Position numbers and translations under genes: made by a program
Shown here: piece by piece, positions 6,616 to 12,500 of the stretch
Position numbering within the stretch: position 1 is the first letter of the stretch
Layout: each line of letters begins with the position of its first letter
Source of the DNA: Symbiodinium natans
Lineage: Eukaryota; Sar; Dinophyceae; Suessiales; Symbiodiniaceae
DNA: 12,500 nucleotides
Direction: 5' to 3'
Assembly: GCA_905221605.1 (NCBI GenBank)
Contig: CAJNDS010001241.1
Location: 10,001-22,500 of the forward strand
The notes under the pieces: generated by a model
The model's database searches: none
The model's input: only the letters and a program-made list of their open reading frames with translations
What the model was told of the DNA's origin: nothing

Positions 6616-9600
6616 ATGGCGTCTGCAGTAGGTCTTCCTGCAGGGGTGCGGGTGCTGTGTCAGAGTCGGCCGCCTGACTCCGAGATTGGGGTGAGTCTGC
6701 AGCAAAGCCTGTCAGATTCAAGTGCAAGGGATGTGTATGATGCACCTGCGAAGTCTGGTGTCATCGTCACAACAGCCGCGTCGTGTGCAAGTGCAGTTGA
6801 TGCCACGCCTGGGACTAGTCCTGCGTATGAACCTTGCGTAAGTCAGGGTCAGCAGTGTGTCTCGCCAATTTTGTGTTGTGCCGAGGTGGAATCGAGTCCG
6901 CAGCGACCTATATCGGATTCGTCTCAGCTGGATGTCGCCATCACGCCTGCAAAGCCAGGTGTCGTCGGAAAGGGCGAGAGTCGGTGTGTCCCGCCAATTT
7001 TGCGTGGTCCCGAGGTGGGGGCCGGTCTGCAGCGAAGCCTGTTGGCTCCAGGAGATGTCTCCGTTCCCGATGAAGTGATCTGGCCTTCGCAACAGGATTG
7101 CATGGATCCCGATTCCATTGAGGTGTGCTCGAGTCAGTCTGAAAGCGACCCTGAAGCTCTTACTGACCAGTGTGATCCGCCAAGTGCACTTCCTTCTGCA
7201 GTGTTGCCTTCTCCGTGTGATGCATGCGCAGATTCAGATGCTAACCAGTTCGTCGGCAAGTTCGGCCTGTGTGACCCACAGCCAGGGGGGTCGACTAGTT
7301 GCGTCGTTGAGGGTTCTTCAGCTTCAGGTTCCTCTGGTTGGCAAGCGTACCCAGTCGTGGTCGAGGTATTTGCGGGCACCGCACGCGTGACGGCTTGCCT
7401 AAAAGGGTTCGGTGTGCAGGGTGCTTTTGGGGTCGATGTTGATGTCTCCAAGGCGTGCTCTAAATGCATCCAGCTCGACCTCACCACTGTTGAGGGCAGA
7501 GAGTTGCTATTCACTTGGCTACGGTCGCCCAGAGTCATAGGCGTTTTCATGGCGCCGCCGTGCGGTACTGCGTCGCAGGCAAGAAAGGAAGGAGATGGAG
7601 GCCCTCCTCCGTTGCGTTCCGCGCAATGGCCCGATGGGCTGCCCGGATTGAGCCAAGTTGATGAGTTCAGAGTGCAGCAAGCCAACCTGTGCTACCAGTT
7701 GGTTGCTGATGTGGTGCGTTGGTGTCTCAAGAATCAGCGGATCTTTGCTGTCGAGAACCCGTTGAACAGCTTCTTTTGGCGAACGTCTTTCTGGAAGTCG
7801 GTGTCGAAGTTGGTCCAGAGTTTTGACCACTGTGCCTACGGCGGCCAGCGCCAGAAACAGACTGCGATTGCACATAACTGTGCTGCGTTTGCAAGTCTGG
7901 CCCGCTTTTGTCCCGGTCCTGAGTGCGCCGAGCAGCACCTGCCTTGGGGCCGTGACCCCACTGCGCCGAATGGCTTCGCCACTTCCCAGGAGACCGCCTA
8001 TCCCTCGCAGCTGGCAGCTGGCATAGCGCTGGCTTTCATCAAGGGCATGGTCTCGCGCGGTTGGGATGGGGCCAGGGTTGCGTTGAACATAGATCGGGAC
8101 AAGCTAGCCACAGCAGCTGAAAGAGCCATCGCAGGCGTTCAGAGCAAGGCTTCCAGGTTCCCTGCTCCTGTGAGTGAACACAAGATGGTGGTAGTTCTGC
8201 GTTCGCGACGGCCTTTGACTTGTCCTTGCGAGCCTGGAAAGCGCCTCGAGCAGCCATTTCCGCTGCCTGCTGGTGTCAGGGCCACACCATTTGTTGCTTG
8301 TGTTCCTGCGAAGAGTCAGCTCCTCCGCAGTACACCCATCTCGGTTAAGGTTGGGGATTGGTTAGCTGGGTCTAAAGTTGAAGCCGAGCAGTTGTCATTT
8401 GAGCAAGCGTGGGGCGTACCGCATTCTGAAGCCGAGTTTGTCGAGGCTGCTGTGAAAGCAGGCCACCCGAGCAGCTTCCGCGAGGCGCTGCCAGATGTGC
8501 TTCAGAAAGCAGTAAAGTTGAATGAGACAATGGACGATGCAGACCTTGCAAAGATGAGGACTCACTGGATCCGCAAATGGGCCAAAAGGGCAGAACAACT
8601 TGCGCCCGAAGAAGAAGAGCTCAAGAAGACATTGCATCCTTCCTGCAGAGCCATCTTAGAGCCAAAGCGCTTGCTGCTTTACAAGGAAATCCTCACAGAG
8701 TGTAACTACCCAGACCCGGGTGCGTTCGATGAGCTCCTACAGGGCACGCAGCTTACTGGTGAAGTACCCATCACGGGGATCTTCACGCCTACATTCAAGC
8801 CTGCCAAAACAACTGTAGATCAGGTCAAGAGGGAAGCCAGCAGCATCCGCTCAGGGGTGCTTTCGAAGGTCCGACCAACAGGAGAGCTGGATGCGGAAGT
8901 AATGAAAAAGACATGGGAAGAGTGCAAGGCCGGATGGCTTGAAGGGCCGATTCCGCTCAGTGAGCTGGAAAGCAGCGCGCTTGTAAGCCGTCGGTTCGGC
9001 GTTGTGCAGGGGTCCAAAGTAAGGGTCATAGACGACTTCTCACTGGGAGGGGTGAACGGCACAGTGCAAGTGGCCGAGACTCCACGGCCACACGCCACTG
9101 ACAAAGTGGCCGCCCTCTGCCTTGCACTGCTTGCAAAGTGTGGTCGTAGCACCGTGCTCGGCCGCACGTTTGATCTCAAGTCTGCTTACCGTCAGCTTGC
9201 AGTGTCGCCGGAGTCCTCCTGGGCTAGCTATGTTGCCTGTTGGGATCCGGCAATTCAGGCGCCACGGATCTTCCGTATGCGAGCGCTCCCTTTTGGCGCG
9301 AGCCGTGCAGTGTACGCGTTCCTTCGCGTTGCCATGTCTTTGTGGTTTGTTGCAGCTGACCAGCTAGCGATACCCTGGACATCTTTCTTCGACGATTTCG
9401 TGACCTTTGGCCGGGGAGCAGGAAGCACACACTTGCAGCGTACTGTTGAAGCCTTCTTTAAGCTCCTAGGATGGGGTTTCGCAGAGAGTGGAGAACAGCC
9501 TTTTGCGTTGAGTTTCCACGCGCTTGGGATAAAAGTTGACCTCAGCAAGTTTTGCGAGGGTTCCGTACTCTTCTCGAACACAGAGAAGCGCATCTCAGAG

Positions 9601-10371
9601 CTTAGGGACACGTTCCAGAAGATCCTCGAAACAGGGCTGCTGCCTCAATCCTTCGCCCTGAAGCTTAGGGGTCGTATGCAATTTGCGGACGGCCAGCTCT
9701 TCGGAAGAACCGGTAAAGCATGCATGCGAACCATCACATCCTTTGCGTATGGCGACGCCGGCCCGGTGCTCACGCCAGCCGCTAGGAATGCGATTGCCAG
9801 GTTTTTGAAGAGACTGTGTGCAGATGCGCCCAGAGTGATTTCGATCTTAAGCGAGCGACCTTGGTTCGTTTTCACGGATGCATCCTATGACGTGTCGAAC
9901 AGACAGTGGCCATGTGGGCTTGGAGGCATCCTGTTCAACCAGTCGGGACAGGCGGTTGAGCTCTTCTCTGTGTGCTTGACCGCAGAGCAGATTCGCCTCC
10001 TCGGTGGCGATAGGTCCCAACAAATCATCTTCGAGGCAGAGCTCCTTGCCCTCGTGGTGGCGGCCCGGAAATGGGGGCCTTCCTTGTTTGCGAAGCCTGT
10101 AATGTTTTATGTTGATAATAACTCAACTAGAGACGTGGCTATCTCGGCAAGTGCTCGCACGTGCATCCCCTCGAGTCTATTGGAACAGCTTGTTCATGCT
10201 GAGGAAAGACTCAGCTTTTATCCCTGGTACTCTCGTGTGCCCTCACCGTCTAATCCGGCTGACAGCCCATCACGGGAGCTGCTTCAGATACTGTCTTGGA
10301 AAGGCCGAACGCTGAAGGCGTCAGATGTAAGCGAGACCTTGTGCGACTGCTTCAGTCTCCTTGAAGGTTGA
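6616..10371 (+). CDS. Retrotransposon polyprotein: C5-methyltransferase-like, reverse transcriptase, RNase H
   Basis: Intact 1251-residue polyprotein. Residues 1-245 are low complexity with imperfect internal repeats. A methyltransferase-like domain follows (about 247-480): motif I V-E-V-F-A-G-T-A near F252, P314-P315-C316 (cytosine-C5 motif IV with its cysteine), E380-N381-P382 (motif VI-like) and Q411-R412-Q (motif VIII-like). A helical linker follows (480-780). RT shows R803-V-I-D806-D-F, motif A with D853 (F-D-L-K-S-A-Y-R), motif B P892-F-G-A-S and motif C F-F-D926-D927. RNase H shows D1088, E1140/E1142, D1167 and D1216. It would copy element RNA into DNA; the MTase role is unknown. It starts at ATG 6616 unless made by readthrough from gag. 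The stop lies 10 bases before repeat B1. No protease is visible. RT and RNase H are certain; MTase activity is likely but unproven. Confidence 0.93.
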   Translation: MASAVGLPAGVRVLCQSRPPDSEIGVSLQQSLSDSSARDVYDAPAKSGVIVTTAASCASAVDATPGTSPAYEPCVSQGQQCVSPILCCAEVESSPQRPISDSSQLDVAITPAKPGVVGKGESRCVPPILRGPEVGAGLQRSLLAPGDVSVPDEVIWPSQQDCMDPDSIEVCSSQSESDPEALTDQCDPPSALPSAVLPSPCDACADSDANQFVGKFGLCDPQPGGSTSCVVEGSSASGSSGWQAYPVVVEVFAGTARVTACLKGFGVQGAFGVDVDVSKACSKCIQLDLTTVEGRELLFTWLRSPRVIGVFMAPPCGTASQARKEGDGGPPPLRSAQWPDGLPGLSQVDEFRVQQANLCYQLVADVVRWCLKNQRIFAVENPLNSFFWRTSFWKSVSKLVQSFDHCAYGGQRQKQTAIAHNCAAFASLARFCPGPECAEQHLPWGRDPTAPNGFATSQETAYPSQLAAGIALAFIKGMVSRGWDGARVALNIDRDKLATAAERAIAGVQSKASRFPAPVSEHKMVVVLRSRRPLTCPCEPGKRLEQPFPLPAGVRATPFVACVPAKSQLLRSTPISVKVGDWLAGSKVEAEQLSFEQAWGVPHSEAEFVEAAVKAGHPSSFREALPDVLQKAVKLNETMDDADLAKMRTHWIRKWAKRAEQLAPEEEELKKTLHPSCRAILEPKRLLLYKEILTECNYPDPGAFDELLQGTQLTGEVPITGIFTPTFKPAKTTVDQVKREASSIRSGVLSKVRPTGELDAEVMKKTWEECKAGWLEGPIPLSELESSALVSRRFGVVQGSKVRVIDDFSLGGVNGTVQVAETPRPHATDKVAALCLALLAKCGRSTVLGRTFDLKSAYRQLAVSPESSWASYVACWDPAIQAPRIFRMRALPFGASRAVYAFLRVAMSLWFVAADQLAIPWTSFFDDFVTFGRGAGSTHLQRTVEAFFKLLGWGFAESGEQPFALSFHALGIKVDLSKFCEGSVLFSNTEKRISELRDTFQKILETGLLPQSFALKLRGRMQFADGQLFGRTGKACMRTITSFAYGDAGPVLTPAARNAIARFLKRLCADAPRVISILSERPWFVFTDASYDVSNRQWPCGLGGILFNQSGQAVELFSVCLTAEQIRLLGGDRSQQIIFEAELLALVVAARKWGPSLFAKPVMFYVDNNSTRDVAISASARTCIPSSLLEQLVHAEERLSFYPWYSRVPSPSNPADSPSRELLQILSWKGRTLKASDVSETLCDCFSLLEG
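6697..7054 (+). repeat. Imperfect internal repeats in the polyprotein N-terminus
   Basis: A motif beginning with a CAGTGTGTC-like stretch at 6853 recurs at 6982, 129 bases or 43 codons later. A second motif (CTGCAGCAAAGCCTG-like) at 6697 recurs at about 6898 and 7027. The encoded units, of the form C-V-x-P-I-L-x-x-x-E-V and x-L-Q-R-S-L, are thus repeated two to three times in a Ser/Pro-rich leader. All spacings are multiples of three, so the frame is kept. Confidence 0.6.
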
Positions 10372-10381
10372 ACGGTAAATT

Positions 10382-10607
10382 AGGGGGTGAAGGTAGTCCC
10401 TGCCCTAGGGCCCGCACTGGCGGCTGCAACCCCCTGGGCGGGGAGCTACATGTAGATACTGTAGGGCACTGTAGGGTAGATCCCTCTGAGACTCAAAGGA
10501 TATTCCCCAGCGTCACCGAAGGAAAAGAAGTGGCACTGTGCTTCTTCTGTACCTGGTTGCGTCTGCACAGTCATGTTCAGTTTAGGCCATGTTAGTCTGG
10601 AGTGAAG
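10382..10607 (+). repeat. Split direct repeat B1
   Basis: A 226-bp direct repeat, identical to 10878-11103 (offset 496). It lies 10 bases after the polyprotein stop and abuts repeat A2, sharing the G at 10607. It contains the 10-bp palindrome GCCCTAGGGC (10402-10411) and a short tandem ACTGTAGGG (10458-10476). In elements of this type the B1-A2 block is the internal copy of the joined element ends and serves to regenerate them during replication. Confidence 0.93.
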
Positions 10608-10837
10608 AGAGTCGTCATGGAGCCAGTGACATGATAACTCTTTCGCTTGGGCTAACAGTGAGTCCACACTTGGACGAGCCTAAACAACTCGCAAGTTCCA
10701 CGCGTCTGTGAGCGCCTGCTTGTGTTGGGGTAGTGCAGTTGCACGTGTTGATGTGCCGTTCTCTGCAAGATTGTGACATCACAGCTTGCGAGTAGAATCA
10801 AGTAGAGGAGGTAGCGCCCTTTTAGCATTTTGCTTTT
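10607..10837 (+). repeat. Split direct repeat A2 (internal copy of left end)
   Basis: A 231-bp copy of the left terminal repeat 2508-2738 with no differences seen. It follows B1 directly, which is the order expected from a circular joint of right end B to left end A. Past 10837 the sequence diverges from what follows A1. Confidence 0.93.
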
Positions 10838-10877
10838 CCCACCCACCACGTCCCTGCAAAATGCGTCGGGCTGGTGC
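10838..10877 (+). other. 40-base unique spacer between A2 and B2
   Basis: Starts with a C-rich stretch (CCCACCCACCACG) and links repeat A2 to repeat B2. It matches neither the bases after A1 nor those before B1, so it is unique within the element. It could hold a replication or transcript-end signal; nothing specific is recognised. Confidence 0.6.
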
Positions 10878-11103
10878 AGGGGGTGAAGGTAGTCCCTGCC
10901 CTAGGGCCCGCACTGGCGGCTGCAACCCCCTGGGCGGGGAGCTACATGTAGATACTGTAGGGCACTGTAGGGTAGATCCCTCTGAGACTCAAAGGATATT
11001 CCCCAGCGTCACCGAAGGAAAAGAAGTGGCACTGTGCTTCTTCTGTACCTGGTTGCGTCTGCACAGTCATGTTCAGTTTAGGCCATGTTAGTCTGGAGTG
11101 AAG
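10878..11103 (+). repeat. Split direct repeat B2 (right end of element)
   Basis: A 226-bp copy of B1 (10382-10607) with no differences seen, ending at ...AGTGAAG. The next bases, CGCCAAACC, are taken as host DNA. It forms the right terminus of the element. Confidence 0.92.
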
Positions 11104-12245
11104 CGCCAAACCCTTGGTAGGCCACACCGCGTGTGAGACCCAAAAAGATAGGCAGCTTCATGTTTTGCCCTTTCTGCCCGCCCGCCCTGGTCTGCGCGCC
11201 GTGCAGCGAAAAGGGAGGACAAAGGTAGCCCGCGGGCAGAGTTCTGCGTGTGTGGCTTGCCCTCGCTAGTCCGGCGGGGTGCACGCGCGCGTGCAGCAAA
11301 GTGGGATCATCTAGCACGGTGAGATAGGCCCCTGCGGGCAGCAGGACTGGCGTCTGTGTGCGTGTGCTAACGCGCGTTTGTTGTTTGTTGGTTGGGTTGC
11401 TTTGTGAATAGAGTGACTGCGTGTTGCCACCACGCAACGCGTTGTTGTGAATTGCAACACTTTAGCAGCTGTCTGTGTGCTCGAGCCGGGTGTCCGAAGT
11501 GGCACGGTACAGCACTTGGACAGAACGTGTAGTTTTGTGTCGATTTTCCCCGCCCTCCACGCCCAGGGGAACCCTTTTTCTGCTTAAAAGTTAGCTGGCA
11601 CAGGCCGGACGGCAGGTGCGGTCTTGCTAACGAGACTGTAGCATGTGGCTGCGCCGTGTTTTGTTCCTACCTGATTGTGTGCTCGCTTCCTGCGAAAAAA
11701 GGAGAGGGTCGAGTTGCGTGCAGGCTTGTGCAGGCTTTCTTCTCTCCTTGTTTGTTTGAGTGCTTGAAGATCTCCTGGTCTTGGTTGGCTTGATAGGATG
11801 GGGGAGAAGAGTCAAGGCGTGTAGCAGAGAGTCATGGCGGCCAGGTGGAGTTTTCGTGTTTGTGCTGCAGTGGAGATCTCGTTTGTGCTGCAGTGGAGAT
11901 CTCGCTTCGCTTAAAAGTCATGGCGACGTATTTTGCTCCATGGTGTTTTCTTTCTACGATCGCATTTGCGCCTCTCGTCCGAGGGCTGGCTGTGAACAAG
12001 CTCGAGCAGAAGCTGCCCAGGTGCCTTCTTGCACGATGTGCAAATCTGCAGGGTCCAGTTGTTTATCTTTGGTCATCTCTGTTGCTTTCAGTATGGATGA
12101 TGTTGAAGAGCTGGTGTTCATTCAAAGTGGCGCTGCGTGGTTGAGATGAGTGTGGTCTACCGCATGTTGTGCTGTCAGGCAACCAACGCTGAAGCTGCAG
12201 GCAGATCTTTCTGGTCCTGCGATTAGTGACTTGCTTGTCATTTAC
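11104..12245. other. Right-flank region, no convincing gene
   Basis: Mixed-composition DNA with the same G/T-rich + strand as the left flank, which suggests the element inserted into one continuous spacer. It contains several C- or G-rich patches and one 23-bp tandem duplication (11858-11903). An ATG at 11920 in good context opens a 75-codon frame ending at 12144 whose first 25 residues are hydrophobic, but nothing supports it beyond that. A second frame runs to TGA 12147-12149 and stays open beyond it. Confidence 0.45.
11858..11903 (+). repeat. 23-bp tandem duplication
   Basis: GTTTGTGCTGCAGTGGAGATCTC occurs twice head to tail (11858-11880 and 11881-11903) without differences. It looks like a simple recent slippage duplication. 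Confidence 0.85.
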
Positions 12246-12500
12246 ATGTTACCTTGTCCAAACTTGAGTTTGCCAGCGTTTCAGCGCAGATTGGTCTTGC
12301 AAGGGGCGATTTACAAAAGGCAATCAAGAGAGCTCCCGGCCTTTGATGAGGAGCTTGATCTTCTCAAGGACCAACGAGTGCACCAACTATCAGACCTGCA
12401 GTCCGACGTGATTCGCGAGGCGCAGCTCCAGGCGGAGGTGCCGCGGGAAGTGCCTGCTGCGCTTGTTGTTAGAGAAGAGTTTCCCGATGCGTGCGTGTGC
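12246..12500 (+). CDS. Partial hypothetical open frame, runs off the window
   Basis: An open frame from ATG 12246 continues for 85 codons to the window edge; the same frame is already open from 12150. Its composition is more protein-like than the surrounding spacer: a charged, probably helical stretch with repeated E, L, Q and D (about codons 30-60, such as E-E-L-D-L-L-K-D-Q-R), then an A/V/P-rich segment. I recognise no family. The true start could lie in an upstream exon, since TTTCAG precedes an in-frame ATG at 12093 and CTGTCAG precedes 12179. It may be an exon of a host gene or the start of another retroelement. Confidence 0.4.
   Translation, partial: MLPCPNLSLPAFQRRLVLQGAIYKRQSRELPAFDEELDLLKDQRVHQLSDLQSDVIREAQLQAEVPREVPAALVVREEFPDACVC

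Larger units (their letters stand above)
2508..11103 (+). mobile_element. Complete tyrosine-recombinase retrotransposon with split direct repeats
   Basis: An 8596-bp element with the A1 - internal - B1 - A2 - B2 repeat plan known from PAT, Ngaro and related YR retrotransposons of the DIRS order. It encodes, in order, a tyrosine recombinase, a Gag-like zinc-motif protein, and a methyltransferase-RT-RNase H polyprotein, all on the + strand. There is no aspartic protease, integrase or LTR pair, which fits a YR element. Both repeat pairs look identical, so insertion is recent or copies are being homogenised. Gag and Pol are open, but the recombinase has a frameshift. The recombinase-first order differs from the gag-RT-RH-YR order I know from Ngaro/PAT. 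Boundaries rest on where the repeat identity ends; the family assignment rests on the recombinase and RT motifs. Confidence 0.88.

Noticed and set aside
7134-7938. Minus-strand frames of 183 and 139 codons opposite the polyprotein
   Set aside because: They are antisense shadows of the strongly coding + frame that carries the methyltransferase motifs.
10368-11091. Two matching 75- and 101-codon + frames over B1 and B2
   Set aside because: They match only because B1 and B2 are identical; the frames are short and have no recognisable domain.
2508-11103. LTR retrotransposon (Gypsy/Copia/BEL)
   Set aside because: There is no pair of whole terminal repeats, no aspartic protease and no DDE integrase. 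The repeats are split A and B direct repeats and a tyrosine recombinase is present.
2508-11103. Classic DIRS1-type element with inverted terminal repeats
   Set aside because: The terminal copies are in the same orientation, and no inverted terminal repeat or internal complementary region was seen.
11920-12144. 75-codon frame with a hydrophobic start, possible secreted peptide
   Set aside because: The start context is good, but it overlaps another open frame and there is no homology or gene context to support it.

Overview
The window looks like nuclear DNA of a protist, most likely a dinoflagellate (Symbiodiniaceae-like). This rests on one complete retrotransposon whose tyrosine recombinase, Gag and methyltransferase-RT-RNase H proteins resemble, from memory, families that are abundant in dinoflagellate genomes. 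It is not prokaryotic: the rRNA is eukaryotic 28S type, and spacing, start contexts and gene content are eukaryotic. No species can be named from the sequence alone.

Layout. (1) 1-813 is the 3' part of a large-subunit rRNA on the + strand. It ends at a recognisable 28S terminus but lacks several short segments that are normally universal. (2) About 840-1475 is very A/T-rich and built largely on a degenerate 9-bp tandem unit. (3) About 1490-2507 is mixed-composition spacer with no convincing gene. (4) 2508-11103 is a complete tyrosine-recombinase (YR) retrotransposon. It is bounded by split direct repeats in the order A1 - genes - B1 - A2 - B2: A is 231 bp at 2508-2738 and 10607-10837, B is 226 bp at 10382-10607 and 10878-11103. 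The copies match base for base as far as I can read. (5) 11104-12245 is the right flank, again without a convincing gene. (6) A new open frame starts near 12246 and runs off the end.

The element carries, in order, a YR gene (2764-4909, split by one +1 frameshift), a Gag-like protein ending in CCCH and C2H2-like zinc motifs (5326-6519), and a 1251-residue polyprotein with a cytosine-C5-methyltransferase-like domain, reverse transcriptase and RNase H (6616-10371). Gag and polyprotein share one frame and are separated by a single TGA, so a readthrough Gag-Pol is possible. The expected cycle, from known PAT/Ngaro-type elements, is packaging by Gag, copying by RT/RNase H using the B1-A2 block to regenerate the ends, and integration of a circle by the recombinase. 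The methyltransferase domain might modify the element or host DNA; that is inference.

The repeat pairs are identical and two of the three genes are intact, so the insertion is probably recent. The main unusual points are the gene order (recombinase first), the MTase fused upstream of RT, the single-stop Gag/Pol junction, the frameshifted recombinase, and the streamlined or broken 28S rRNA beside a 9-bp-periodic A/T tract.
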